The position numbers and the translations under genes were made by a program. A DNA stretch of 64,000 nucleotides, from contig OX365944.1 of the NCBI GenBank assembly GCA_947247005.1, positions 23,845,501 through 23,909,500 on the forward strand, in the 5' to 3' direction. Positions within the stretch are counted from its first letter, which is position 1, and the number at the start of each line of letters is the position of its first letter. This document shows positions 22,953 to 45,309 of this stretch, piece after piece. A model generated the notes under the pieces. It saw only the letters and a list, made by a program, of their open reading frames with translations, was not told the DNA's origin and did no database searches. The stretch comes from Spisula solida. Its lineage: Eukaryota > Mollusca > Bivalvia > Venerida > Mactridae.

Positions 22953-23329
22953 TTTTTTTTTTTTTTTTAGCTTGACAGGCCTACTTTTGGGCCCCTTAAG
23001 GGCATTGATCCTGACCCCTTTGTCTAGCCTTATATTCCTTCTATAGAAAAATAAAAACTTTTTGGCGCTAAATGTTAATGCAATTTCACAGGGAATCGTA
23101 CCGCAATGGCGGGTAGGACCAATAATTTCAGTTTTGTAAATCTACGTTCAAAGCCCTCTTTAAAGGGGTCTAGCAGGCCCAAAAACCTATGCACGACCCT
23201 GGGCCCGTAATATCCTGTAGTCTGGGATGCCTGTGTACCCATGACAGCAAAATTCCCGAATTTGGGCATTTAGGTCGAAAACTACAGAAGGCCTAAATGG
23301 CCATCCTGGCGAGTCTGCATTAGTACGCT

Positions 23330-23475
23330 ATGGTAGCGGAAAGGATATACAAAGTTCCAGAAATGCCCGTTTTAGCGGTAATTTGGGTCTGAAATCCATT
23401 TTTTCGATATATTAGCGATATTTCATGGATAAAAATTTAGTTTTTGACTCATATCCTTTCCGCTACCACGATTTT
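23330..23475. repeat. Inverted repeat overlapping start of direct-repeat copy 2
   Basis: TGGTAGCGGAAAGGATAT at 23331 and its complement ATATCCTTTCCGCTACCA at 23451, about 105 bp apart. Confidence 0.75.
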
Positions 23476-23680
23476 TTGGGGGGATATGAGAAATTCATAT
23501 GGTCCCTATACCCCGTCCCTGAGACACTATTGACTTGCAGCACTGATAAAAACTCGATACATCCGGATGCTACACACCTGCCCCAAATCAAAAGTAGGAA
23601 AAATTGTCAACATTTCGACTGAAGGTCACCGGAAATGACGATGTGACGGTGACCCTTGCGCGAAAAACTTTTTTTTTTTT
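23451..23680 (+). repeat. Direct repeat, copy 2 (empty site)
   Basis: Matches copy 1 at 22643 over all shared positions with few differences, ending GCGCGAAAAAC and a T run. Lies 60 bp from the donor of exon 23743-23923. Confidence 0.9.
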
Positions 23681-23742
23681 AAGTCAGTAGATGCCAGGGC
23701 ATATTTTTTTTTATTCATTGTGAATGCGGAGGGACGGCTTAC

Positions 23743-23923
23743 CTGTACTTTTTCTTCACTTCTATTGTAGCTGTCATGCTCTTAATACTTTCAATAGTTA
23801 GTTGTCTTTCTTCCACCCTCATCTTCCATGTGTCTACAACACTCATACTTCTCATCACTTTCCTTGTAGGAGCTGAGGTACATCGTACAGGAAGACCTGA
23901 TTCTACACTTTTCTTCCTCAGTT
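23743..23923 (-). CDS. Upstream coding exon, probable alternative TMC N-terminus
   Basis: Acceptor CTTCTTAG, donor GTAAGC. Only one frame is open: LRKKSVESGLPVRCTSAPTR, KVMRSMSVVDTWKMRVEER, QLTIESIKSMTATIEVKKKY, then AG of a split codon. The stretch TIESIKSMTATIEVKKKYR can be laid without gaps on the TMC pre-TM1 motif (I..I....T...K...R). Its phase (AG) is the one TMC exon 2 needs, where G completes Arg before DQVL. I infer that it splices over exon 1 into exon 2 as an alternative N-terminus. The other possibility is a separate gene whose next exon I missed. Confidence 0.65.
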
Positions 23924-23999
23924 CTAAGAAGGAACAAGACTGCGTTCAATAAACGCTTATGCCCCCTGTGGAAGCCTTGTCCATAAATAAGTCTAAGTC

Positions 24000-24243
24000 C
24001 AAAATTAGGTCAAGGTGAAGGTCAAAATGGGGTTAGGTGATACTGGTGTGTGGAGAGTGTTCATACACAACATCCATGCAAGTATGAAAGCTTTGTAGCA
24101 AGCCACATTAATGCTAGAAGAAACGGTCAATTTGGGTTAACCAGGACGGACGGACGAACGGACGGACGGACGAACGGACGGACGAACGGACGGGACAGGT
24201 GAATCACTATATGCCTCCCCATCTATCGATAGGGGGGCATAAA
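24000..24243 (+). mobile_element. Pearl-like 3' end: (GACG/GAAC) microsatellite and hairpin
   Basis: GGACGGACGGACGAACGGAC-type run at 24148-24192, then a hairpin TATGCCTCCCCATCTATCGA / TCGATAGGGGGGCATA. Same architecture as at 5090-5160 and 45890-45960, with different sequence. Confidence 0.65.
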
Positions 24244-25011
24244 AATACATTTCTCTTTTTTCAAGTTCAAAACTTTGGCATCATTTTACTTCAATAACAA
24301 TATAAGAGGGTCGTAATGGCCCAATATCGCTAATATTATATCCCTATGAAAAGATGGGCATGGTTTGAATAATATTGTAGTAGGCCTAGCAGTTTCTCAT
24401 AATTTCCCTTCTATGTTACTCTATAGATCAATTCCCTTCCCTGGTAAACCTTTTTTATGAACCAGGGGATTTTCAACTAGCAACTATTTCTGTAAAATCA
24501 TTTTAAAGTTTGCCCAGAGGTTGATTTTTTAAAAATTCTAATCAGTTGCTCAGCATGGATTTCAATGCATTTTTCTTCCAAGGACTTGGACAGTTATAAA
24601 GAGTATAGATACGTATCAACTGAAACAGTAAAAGGCAGATAAATACAACAATAAACAGCATCAAAGGTTTGAGTTACTTCCCTTGATTTGATAACTCGAC
24701 AGTTTTCATAGTATTTGAGTTTAATACTAGTAAACTGAGCATATCAAAACTGGTTGCATTGGTCAACTTTTAATTGTTGCATTTAATTTTTATTTGAATC
24801 TTTGTACTTGATCACAAAATATTAAGCCTAGCTGAGAGTTATCAATTTACGACCTTCGTCATAGGTCAATATCACTTTTTTGCAGGTCAACAAGACACCA
24901 TATTCACCTCAACATAAGTCAGTAACAGTATAATCTTTTTCAAGGGAGTACTCGGCCCTTAAATAAAGAATAATTTTCAAGGCAAATCCAGACCTATTAT
25001 ACAAACCTATA

Positions 25012-25954
25012 CAGTAGAACTTCGATGCCTCAAACTACCTTCGGACCGGGAAAATAGTTCGAGGCATCTAGGGTGTTCGAGGCATCTATAGTATTCAAAT
25101 ATAAGTTCGAACTGATGTCGGCATGGAAATCCGTGTGTGCATTGCATAATTACTTCACTTGCATAATGCATGTGTATCATGTTTTAACATTATTCATTAT
25201 AATAATAAAACATAATATATTTAGACAAAATTGACCTGAAATCTGATTTATCTTCGGCAAGCTCTTCGAATGTTTACAAATCTTACTGAGGTAACTTGTT
25301 ATACAGCGCATTTATATAAAGCAGCGAGTTACGAATTATTATCATGTTCAATGTCAATATAGTGGCCTCTGTAGCTCAATGGTTAGCGCGCTTGCCGTCT
25401 AATCAGACGACCCGGGTTCAAATCCGGGTGGGTGCACACATATATGCCTGCCATATTTCAGCATAAAGCTGACTGGCAAATAAAGGCTATGCTCGGCATA
25501 AATGATTATTTTATTCTGATATGTTGTTGCTTCTGAATTTTATTAACAAAAAATAATTAAATTATAATTTTCTGGTTGGCCTTCGTCAGCTATTAAATGG
25601 ATCTATAAGTGTTTAAGTTTCTCAAAACTCGTTATACAATGCAAACAATTGTTAGGTTTACATCTATACAGTAATTATCACAACTTGTTAGTACACCTGT
25701 CGCCGACTACCCGCGGTCAACAATGGAGTTCAACACTTAATGAAAGGTGCGAAAACTTGCATTGTTCGACCCATTTACAGGTAAATCATAGCGAGGGACC
25801 GTCCAATCAGTTCGAGTGTTCAACCTAGATATTGTTCGAGTGATCTATTGTTTCACTATATGAATGAAGAAGAGATTTGCCGGGACCGAAGAACCAGTTC
25901 GAGGCATCTAGGGTGTTTGAGGCAAGTTCTGTTCGAGGCATCGAAGTTCTACTG
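25012..25954. mobile_element. Pogo/Tigger-like non-autonomous transposon with nested SINE
   Basis: Terminal inverted repeats CAGTAGAACTTCGATGCCTC at left, with the exact reverse complement at right, flanked by TA on each side. CAGT ends and TA target are typical of the pogo branch of Tc1/mariner. Subterminal TTCGAGGCATCTAGGGTGTT motifs occur at both ends. No transposase frame. The SINE at 25363-25500 inserted later. Confidence 0.8.
25363..25500 (+). repeat. tRNA-derived SINE, copy 1
   Basis: Head with an A box (TAGCTCAATGGTTAGCGC) and B box (GGTTCAAATCC), then a tail containing TGCCTGCCATATT and CTGACTGGCAAATAAAGGC. The same head and tail recur at 39358. The anticodon arm does not form a normal 7-base loop, so this is a SINE, not a tRNA gene. 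It is nested in the DNA transposon at 25012-25954. Confidence 0.85.
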
Positions 25955-26000
25955 TATATGGTACATATATGGGTTGCTTGGTTTACAACATATAACAAAC

Positions 26001-26186
26001 CTTGGATTGCTGCCAACGATTTCTGCCATTTCAAAGAAGTTTTACGCTGCTGTGGCTCGGTGATTGCACGGTTAAGTGAGAGACCTGTATCAGAATGCAG
26101 TGCGCCGTGACTGGGTAATAATGATGTAATCGCAGCGTGACTACTTCGACGCCAACGCAAATCAGTTTCGTCGATTTCAACAGCAT
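26001..26186 (-). CDS. Coding exon upstream of 23743-23923, same gene
   Basis: Acceptor CAATTTTCAG, donor GTTTGT. Encodes AVEIDETDLRWRRSSHAAIT, SLLPSHGALHSDTGLSLNR and AITEPQQRKTSLKWQKSLAA, then IQ and the first base of the next codon. Ends in phase 1; exon 23743-23923 starts with the two bases needed to complete a Glu codon. The sequence is polar and without recognisable domain, compatible with a cytosolic TMC N-terminus. It lies 47 bp beyond the end of a DNA transposon (25012-25954), which therefore sits in the following intron. Confidence 0.6.
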
Positions 26187-26493
26187 CTGAAAATTGAAAG
26201 ACACAATCAGGTATATGTAGATTAGTTAGTGCTATTATTACAATGTATAGAGGATGTAGGAGTAACAATTAGGGCTGGGACAATTTCAAAATTCTGAAAT
26301 AGGTCAATCATTTGTATGAAATGACATCAAAATAAAACGGGCTAATCGGAAAACCTATTATATCAAACCTGCCTGTAAGGACCACCTATGGGAACAGCAA
26401 AATGTTATCTGTTGACTGGCAGTCTCTTAACAAGTTAAATTTCATTGATGTGAGATTAAATTGGTAGCCTTTGCAGACAGATTTTGTAATAAC

Positions 26494-26735
26494 AAGTAAT
26501 TAAGAATTGCAAGCAATACAGAAGTCCCCTTCCGGTTTGAAGCCATTTTCAATGTTTATGTTGCCATAGCAACCACAATGTTTGTCAGAATCAAAATATT
26601 TTTAGACGTGCATAATCCCGTTATTGCCCCCTATCCACATATCAAGTATCACAAACCTAGCTTGGAAACTGTGTGAGTTATGGCAAGATCCAGATTTGGT
26701 CCTTTTTTCACTCTTTCTGTCGCCATAGCAACCAC
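26494..26735 (+). repeat. Partial relative of the 4700-5165 element
   Basis: GCAAGCAATACAGAAGTCCC, GTTGCCATAGCAACCACAAT and TTTTTAGACGTGCATAATCC as at 4700-5165. A shorter copy is at 9985-10090. Confidence 0.7.
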
Positions 26736-26739
26736 ATGG

Positions 26740-28870
26740 CTATTAATATATTAATTAACTACAAACAATTTAGGGAGGTGTAAATTACATTATCATAAAA
26801 CAGCTACAGTGTGTGACGTTCAATGCAACTGACATAAAATATTCATGATGGTACCAGATAATAATTATATATGACCCATACTACATATTGAGGTATGAAT
26901 GGGAAACTGTTGTAGCTTACTGAATATAAAGAACAAGTTACTACAGATGATTGTATTTAACCCTCAATATACACTTTTTGTATTTATTACATTTGCATAC
27001 TCATTAATTAATTATTAATGGATATAATATTATTAACAAAGAAATGTAAAAAGCAACAACAGAATGTTTCTCTTGTTAGAGCCAATATATGTCAAAAATG
27101 TGTTCGACAGGGAACATTTTAAGTTTTTTCATAGGTCTAGAGGATATCCATCCAAATTAGGGGTGTCAAAAGGGCCAAATTAAAAATCAGGAAAATTGTA
27201 AGTAGTCGACCATTTTTGCCTAACAAGAGGCATTCAATGACATTGTTTCCATACTAACTCAGTTTGTATTAAAGAAAATCCTTCTGAGCAGATTAAAGTT
27301 ACCATAACTTTGCCATTTATTGAGATATTTTCATCAAATAACTTTTATTTTGGCCAGACGCCATTGCTCTATCAGGAACGATAAATCCGCAGTGATTTTT
27401 TGGGGCTATTTTTAGGGCAGAATACAGGCAGCTTCCCCTAGCAAAATAACCTCCATTTTTCCCAAAAAATCTTAAATTTTTCCCAAAAAGTATGCATATT
27501 TCCCCCCTTTTGTCCTCGATGGTTTCAAAGCAAGAATAGTATAACTGTTTTAAAGTCAATATAATAGATTGCCACATATGACTAGAGTATTATCAGTAGA
27601 AAATAGCAAAATATGAACACTTCAAACAAAAACAAAATCACTGAACCGCATTTTTGCACACATCAAAATCACGTTATCCTGTTCCTTTGATAACAATGCT
27701 TTAAAACTAGCCGCTTTAATTAAGATAATTACAAAACAACCAACCTTAAAGTAAATTTAAAGTTGTTTTAATTACCAACTTGCGTTTGTCGGTAATCCAA
27801 TTGTCACCATGACAATTAAAATATTACCTGCAGGATACCTGTAGGATGATTTTGGGCTCTGTAGTAAGGACAGTGTCCTTTTTAAGCCCCCCTTCTTGTA
27901 GACTTGATGTAGCACAAACTTGTATGGTTAGTCACAATTACATTAGAATATTGGTATTGGTCACAGTTTGATATATATGGCACTCAAACAGTCATCCCAT
28001 GATTGACTCTTTAATATATACTTAGCAACTTTTTTAAGTCCTCACTTATGTTTTTTATGATAACTTTGATAATCTTTCATATATCTCAATGAAATTTGGC
28101 TATAATATGCATGTGTTATCGTTGTGCAGATTTGTACATCAACACGTCGATTTTGATACTTATTTATTGAATGAAAACAATCTTAACATAACTAAAGAAG
28201 GTTAAAGTCACAAATACAGATTTTGATATATTGGATGACCACCATGTAGTCTGATTTTTCTGCTAGTAGTCACAGACGAGACTCGGAAGCGTGGCTGAAC
28301 GAATTGACTCGTTGAATTTTACTGTCTGAACTCAAAGTGGTACACGTGTCCGGAGTAGCCCGATGTAACGTCATAACATCACTTCAAACTGATGAACGCT
28401 CTGGCAACCTGCATCTTACGACAGACAACCAATAAAATAACATTTAACTAAACACTCGAAGACATGCATATGTTGTAAATCAATCAGACAGTGATGTTTA
28501 AGGTTATTATTCTGACTTGTCGACAGAAAATGCCACACTGCACCGTACCGACGTCACGTCATCTTTTTTCTGACATCGTCGGACGCATAATGGTGAAATT
28601 AAAATTGACTTGTAAGTGTTTTTCATACGTGGTGAGTCTTTGGGTATAATTCGCAAGTGTTTGGAACAAATTCCGGGGATGTCTAACTGCACGGAGGCAG
28701 AAAAACACAAAACGCACATGCGTCTTACAACGGCGAAACCATGTGACAAACGGCCAGTTTGTGACATGGAGTAGTTTGTATGCAGCATACAAAGATCACT
28801 TGAGAAATTTCGTTGAGTCACTGTTTATAATACAAAAGTTATTAATCAATGAAAATGAGGACTTACAAAA
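26740..28870. other. Intergenic or long intron, no gene seen
   Basis: Contains the reversed 261-bp element. 28260-28860 is richer in CpG than its flanks and might hold a promoter or missing 5' exon, but no frame there is convincing. Confidence 0.45.
27143..27370 (-). mobile_element. Reversed copy of the 261-bp CAGGGGTGTCAA element
   Basis: AGGGGTGTCAAAAGGGCC, CTTCTGAGCAGATTAAAG, CCATAACTTTGCCATTTATT and CATCAAATAACTTTTATTTT are the complements of blocks in 43997-44260. Diverged; the far end is lost. Confidence 0.75.
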
Positions 28871-28874
28871 GTTG

Positions 28875-30315
28875 TTAAGAATAGTTTATAACTGATAAAG
28901 TTATATCGCCTTGCCAGTGACAGTCCAACCGTATTTTAAAACCATTCACATCCTTTGCATCTATAACATTCGGCGGTAACACATTCCACATATCAATGAC
29001 TCTCCTAGAAAACTGGTTCTGTCGTAAGGTGGTTCTAGAACTTGGTACATCCAATTTTAAATGGTGACTTCTCGTTGATGACGAGTATGTAAAAAATGTG
29101 TTGAAATCACAATCATCCAGTCCTTTCACTATTTTAAAGGTTTGAATTAAGTCCCCTCTTTTACGCCTATGTAACAAGGATGGCAACTTTAGTGCTTTGA
29201 GACGTTCGCTGTATGATAGATGTCTCAAGCTTGGTATGAGTCTCTTCGCCCTCATCTGAAGTCTTTCTAGGCTATCAATATCTTTTCTCAGACACGGATA
29301 CCAAACAACATTGGAAAATTCTACATGCGGACGCACTAATGCTGTATATAGTCTTAGAAACATGAACTTATCCATGTATTTAAATGTCTTGCCAATAAGA
29401 GCCAATATACTGTTCGCCTTGTTGATTTTTGTTGATATGTGCTTACTGAACTTAAGGTCCTGTTGGAATACAACTCCAAGATCACACTCTTCATTAGTCT
29501 CGATTACTGGTTTTGTTGTCATCACATATTGTTTATTTGGATTTCCATTGCCAAAGTGAATAACTTTACATTTGTCCACATTGAACTTAAGTTCCCATTT
29601 TTCAGCCCAGATACACAGGGAATTTAAATCTTCTTGTAACTATCAGAATCACTTATAGGAGCATATAACTTCGTGTCATCAGCAAAAACCTTAATTTGGG
29701 TCCACAACTTCCGTAACATCATTGACATATATGATAAATAATACAGGACCTAGTACGCTACCCTGTGGTACACCACTATCCACACTTTTCCAACTAGATG
29801 TACTACCCTTGACCGTAACACATTGGCGACGATGACCTAGGAAATCCTCTACCCATTTTAACACCTTTCCCTTTATTCCAAATGATGATACTTTCTTCAA
29901 CAATCTTTGATGAAGCTTTAGCCAGGTCCAAGTATAACGTATCCCAACTCTGTTTTGTATCCACATATTCAGCCCAATCCTCCATAACATGTAGAAGTTG
30001 CAATGCACACGATCTATTACCTCGGAAACCGTACTGTTCATTAGACAACAAACTATTTTCATCCATATAATTTATGATATGTTTCCTTATTAACTTTTCT
30101 AAAGTATTACAAACAACAGAGGTGAAACTGACTGGTCTGTAATTACCTGGGTCGGTCTTACTACCCTTCTTATAGATTGGTGAGATCCTTGCATCTTTCC
30201 ATGCTACTGGTATTTTACCAGAAGACAACGACTCACGAAATATAAGTGTAAGAGGCTCAACAAAGGTATCGGCTAGACTTCTTAAAATGTACGATATTGT
30301 GACAGTTTCAAACAT
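28875..30315 (-). pseudogene. Truncated, frameshifted LINE (CR1/L2-like reverse transcriptase)
   Basis: Minus-strand fragments encode reverse-transcriptase motifs in order: PIYKKGSKTDPGNYRPVS, NEQYGFRGNRSC, LYLDLAKA, a frame change near 29905, SGVPQGSVLGPVLF, a second frame change near 29685, FADDTKLY, and then the C-terminal thumb with LGVVFQQDLKFSKHI, RLYTALVRPHVEFSNVVWYP and RRVIDMWNVLPPNV. The catalytic box is FADD, usual for Jockey/CR1/L2-type non-LTR elements. The 5' half (endonuclease) is missing. It lies between the orphan exon at 31024 and exon 26001-26186, in the same orientation. Not functional as it stands. Confidence 0.9.
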
Positions 30316-30905
30316 GTATATCTATACCGTACATTATTACACCTTATTGATACATAATTAACAAGATGTCATCATCGTCATAGAAACCTCAAGCACTTTT
30401 TCGCCGTTTTGCCTCTCCAATGTTCAGCTAAAATTGATATTTTGTATATTTAAACAAAGATCTAAAATACATGTGTTTAAATCTTTGATTTGAATAAAAA
30501 AAATGCTGTTGCTCGCTGCTACCCCAGTCGCCACACCTCTGTATAGTGCTTTGATTATAATTATCTCGGTTCTGCATAACTCATGAGGGCGGACAATATA
30601 AACAATACAAAATCATAATTATAAAAAGCTTAATAAAACGTCGCGAAATTGTGTGTCCATAACGCCTAAAACAGAAACACTAAAATTGCTAATATAAATC
30701 AATAAAAATGCATACTTCCTTCACTAACAACGTAAGATGGAATGCTAGAATGTCGTCGCAAGTGTTTTGACATCTCGTAACAAACAATAGATGCACAAAT
30801 CAGTTTAAAACAATCCAGCTCCGAATCAAGTAAAGCGGCTGCTGCTGAGGAACGATAATTACATTTCGCGCCAAAATGGAGTTGCTTCCCCTTACTCCTA
30901 CTTCG

Positions 30906-31024
30906 GTAATTTCCGCCAAATGACGTAATATATCGTAAACCGACGAAAGAGGATTGTTAGCACACCCGCGAATACGATACGCTAATAATTGATCTTTAAA
31001 GGTACTTAGCATTTTGTTTTCCAT
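30906..31024 (-). CDS. Candidate first coding exon, unassigned
   Basis: An ATG at 31024 opens MENKMLSTFKDQLLAYRIRG, then CANNPLSSVYDILRHL and AEITEVG up to a donor GTAAGG (others are possible). The local base composition is richer in CpG than its surroundings, as around a promoter. It could be the 5' exon of the gene with exons 26001-26186 and 23743-23923, but it ends in phase 0 while the next exon needs phase 1. A further exon would have to lie in between. I do not recognise the peptide. Confidence 0.35.
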
Positions 31025-31292
31025 ACCGAAAATCTGATTATTTTGGAGAGTTTGCTTTTGCTGGCTGCGACAACTTGTCTAATTATGTCTCCTTATAATT
31101 ATAATTTAATTATTCAATCCTACCAGAGAATTATTCTCTAAGTCTTTGATCCTACCGGACAACAATCGCGCATTCTTTAAGATCAGAGGATATCACCATT
31201 TGTATAAATTTAAAATGCATTCAATTATTATTGTACCTATATCAAATATGTCGTGACACCATATAACGATACATTGCACTACTGGTAACATA

Positions 31293-31644
31293 CGAGGGGC
31301 GGTTTTTAAGTTCCGGAAAATTTTCATAGAATTTTCAACGTTTGCTAAAACTCAATAATACATTGCAGAAAGACAAAGACACATAATCGCAATATATTCT
31401 TAAATTTTCGTACTATTTCATGGTAAGGTGCCGTTCTTATTGTATCTATGGTAACGTCCGAAAGAGCTACCCGGGCAAATTTGACGCCACGTACAAAATA
31501 TCGCAAAACCAACAAACACGTTGCCCTCAAATAAATGGCAGCTACAGATGCAAATACGACTTAAATGACTGCACGGAACGTTTGTTTCGGACAGCATAAC
31601 ATCATATTGGCCAATTTATGACATAGTTTTAAAAACGCCCCTCG
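31293..31644. mobile_element. Mariner-type MITE, 352 bp, TA target
   Basis: Ends CGAGGGGCGGTTTTTAA and (reversed) CGAGGGGCGTTTTTAAAA, flanked by TA on both sides. Lies in the interval between the two divergent genes. Confidence 0.8.
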
Positions 31645-31881
31645 TATATGCAGATCAAGGATTCTCGAGTCCCGGGGAGAAGCTATAAGGGGGAACTGTT
31701 CCCTGCGATAGGTCCTACAAAATGTAGTTGTATACATATATACACATTTACTATTTTTAGACAGTTTTTGATAGTTTAAACATATTTTATTATCCAAACA
31801 AAATATACAATTAGTGTTATACAAACATATTAATTATTATTTATAAATGCATTTTTAAACATGGGTATATTATAAAACATA

Positions 31882-32345
31882 TGAGCCAGTCTCCAGGAAA
31901 ACCTGCTATTTGGACATTATGTAAATACTACATGCAACAAGGTATTAAAAAAGCTTCAAAATAAGAAAAAATGACATATCTGTAGATTCAATTTTAAGTA
32001 ATTTATCCATATAGTACTACACCTTAGCTTCATATTGTCTTATGAATTATGTCGAAATCACTTACTTCGTTACTATAGTGACCTATTTCAGAAAAGTACT
32101 CGAGGAGTTAGTTGTTTAAAACAGAAGTACATGTAGCCTTTCTCTAAATGTGAACATTTACGATTTGGATATATATATATTTTAAAACTTAAAACATCAT
32201 TGTAAAACGTGATACTATTTTGAATAGTTTATGTCAAGAATTGATCAAATGCTGTATTAATAAGGTACTTGTTACAACGACGTCGAATAACGTTTGAATG
32301 ACGTTTGCGACGTCACGCTAAAAGGTTTTCCTGGAGACTGGCTCA
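31882..32345. mobile_element. MITE, 464 bp, TA target
   Basis: Left end TGAGCCAGTCTCCAGGAAAA CCT, matched exactly by the complement at the right end, with TA flanking both. Interior carries several CG-rich motifs (CGACGTCGAATAACG). Confidence 0.82.
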
Positions 32346-33120
32346 TAAATATTATATACTTTTTTGGATAGATCTAGTACATTGATTTAGGTTTACTTTT
32401 CTCATGAATTATGTTAAAATGACTTCTGCCGTTGTTATGGTGACCAATTTCTGAAAAGTATCCATATTTAAAAAAGGAGAGGCAAGTGGTTAGAAAGCAA
32501 AGAGTTGTAGAAACTTTGAGAAACTGTTCACAAGAAGCTCGTCTTTCTAAAGCTATATAATCATCATGATCTTTATAATTTTGTCACTAAGCCCGGTTTA
32601 CCTGTAAATCGAACTCCTCATTAATAGATATATCCGGAGTTTTCAACAGAAGATGTGTATTTTTGTGTTATGACAGTCATTTAAAAAAAATCGAACTAGA
32701 ACTCGTTTAATAAAAGTTTAAATTATAATTATGATCAATTACCAATTGCCAACTCGATCGTGATGTATAACCGCTCATTGTCATGATTGTGAGTCCTCAT
32801 TTTAATACCAATATTATCATACATCTGCACAAGAATATAAAACATGAGAAGTTGAACGTTATTAACCTTTGGCGTTTGCAACAAAGAATACGTGTATATG
32901 ATCTTTGTTTGCAACTTGCGCAATCACAAGACGCACGTGGTCCGACGACAAACAAAAACTTGATGCGTATCAGTATGCATACAGTGATTGTTACTAATCA
33001 AGGAGAGGGCGCTTTTACTGCGCATGATTATTCGAAACTTCCGGGTAAAAAAAAGAAGTCTAAACGAAAAGTGTTGCTTCAAAAAACATTTCATATTGCT
33101 GTTATACATTATCTACATTA

Positions 33121-43238
<10,118 letters not shown>

Positions 43239-43301
43239 GAAATTTGTCTCAATCGAAGCGATGGAAGATGGATGATTGTAAATTAACATGAAAAAGTTCT
43301 C

Positions 43302-43307
43302 AATAAA
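43302..43307 (+). terminator. Poly(A) signal for UBE2D copy a
   Basis: AATAAA 64 bases after the stop of copy a, followed by a T-rich stretch (ATTTTTATTTTC). A second AATAAA at 45844-45849 could give a long 3' UTR. Confidence 0.55.
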
Positions 43308-43996
43308 TACCACAATTTTTATTTTCTGACTCTCAAAAACTTACACAGTCGTGAAGTTGTTACATTTGCCTGTATATGACTGGTCACGACTGTTTATTTC
43401 ACTGTGTGGTGGTTTGTGGGATCTTTGCTGGTTCCCTCACTCTATGAATTGATTTCATGTCATTTTTTGCAAATTTGAAAAGTTGTGTTTGTATGTCCAG
43501 TGTCATTGACTAGATGCCAGTGTAGGGATTTCTCTGACCATTTATTTGCCGATTGTCGTTTTTTCGAAGGATATTAAGTGACTGCTTTGGATTATGAAAG
43601 CATGTGCTATAATATACCGGTACCACACAATCTTTGTCCAATAATTTGTCAATTGACAACTAGCAGGTGGTAAATTTGTCTTGATCGAAAGAATGTTCTT
43701 TACCATAAATGAATGGAAATTTTTAGTACTAAGTTTATGATCGATCATAATCATGAATAAGCATTTATGTAATAATGTTACAAAATTGTAATGTGCAGTC
43801 TATGGTTCTCCTAGGTTCATTAGATATGTGAACATAAAGTAATCATTTTTGTCCTTATTTTTCATTACATTTTGCACTATTTGTATGTATTTATTGTTTT
43901 TACATTTGATCACAGTAAAAGTGCTTGAATTGAAATTTTCTTCAGGCATTTTATTTTGTCTGTCTTGCCTGTTATACTGTACATGTCGTACATTTT

Positions 43997-44260
43997 CAGG
44001 GGTGTCAATTTTCCTGATTAATCCAATCATTCCTGAAAGAACAATGGTTTCTGACCAAAATAAAAGTTATTTGATGAAAATATCTCAAGAAATGGCAAAG
44101 TTATGGTAAATTTAATCTGCTCTGAAGGATTTTCTTGAATACAAACTGAGCTATTATGGAAACAATGTCATTGAAGGCCTCTAAGGCTCTTGGTTGGCAA
44201 AAATGGTCAGCCACATACGATTTTCCTGATTTTTAATTTGGCCCTGTTGACACCCCTGCA
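43997..44260 (+). mobile_element. 261-bp DNA transposon with 12-bp inverted ends
   Basis: CAGGGGTGTCAA at left, TTGACACCCCTG at right. Flanks CATTTT and CATTTG suggest a 6-bp target duplication with one change. Interior includes CCAAAATAAAAGTTATTTGA and TCTCAAGAAATGGCAAAG. Confidence 0.82.
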
Positions 44261-45309
44261 TTTGATTAAAAGTGCTAGTTGTGTTAAAGTATTTATTTTA
44301 TATTTACTGGGTAGTATCGGATTATGCTGTAAACCATTGAAAACTAGAATAAGTATAATATCAGTGTGGACTTGTCATGTGGTATATGTGACGTAATTTT
44401 TGGCTAAGAATGCAAGCTGTAAACTTTTGCACAATATTATTTAGTGGCATGGATAGTAATCATTCCAACTTGAGTGACGAGTATCACATTAAAATCGTGA
44501 CGAAGAATTAGGTTATTTTTAACTTTTTGTTGACAGATTTCCGAAAATGATGTCACATACCATCTGGTATGTCCACACTGAATATCTGCCGTTCTAATAT
44601 GTGGATCTATAAACAATGCACTGATGTACTGTGGTCACATGAGCAAAAAAACCTGCTTGACTCGCCTGTACTGGCAAATAAAGTGAAATCATAAATTGTT
44701 ATGTATGTATGTTGAATGTTGTATAATTTTTTACATTGCTGAATTTAGCTAACTGTTGCTGAGAAAGGTTAATTGTTTCATGAATTGTACCCAATAGGAA
44801 GTCATCCATTGATTTATTTCTTTTATTGTAATCGTTGAAATAATGAGAAACTGATATTTGTGGTCTAAATTGCTAAAATATATGTCATTGGCATGCCATG
44901 AACTCAGCTCTGTATTTGTTAACTGGACAGAAATGTGGCTATAGGAAGTACACTAGGAATACCACTGATTTCTTTCTTTTATTGTCATCGTTGAAATATT
45001 GTTGCATAGGTACACTAGTATATGTTGGCTGTTAAGTACTGTTTTAGTCAGTGAATGTGTTCAATTTATACAAGGTATATTTCTAAAAAAATATGTGATT
45101 GGCATGCCATGAACTTATCTCGGCGTTTGTTAACTGGACGAAAAAGCAATATGATTATAAAGATAAAAGTTAGCGAATTCAGTCATAGCAGTGGGCGGGG
45201 GGCATACACAAGTCTTGTTTATCTTGAAAATTAATCATTTTTAGCTATGGTTTGTGGGTGATTGTTTATCAACCTTTGAAGGTGGTATCAATTTTTAACA
45301 GAGTTGCAT

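Noticed and set aside
25363..25440. tRNA gene
   Set aside because: A and B boxes are present, but the anticodon arm is malformed and the same head-plus-tail unit recurs at 39358, so it is a SINE.
28507..28821. 104-codon minus-strand frame in a CpG-richer stretch
   Set aside because: No splice sites that fit the neighbouring exons and no recognisable domain; kept only as a possible promoter region.
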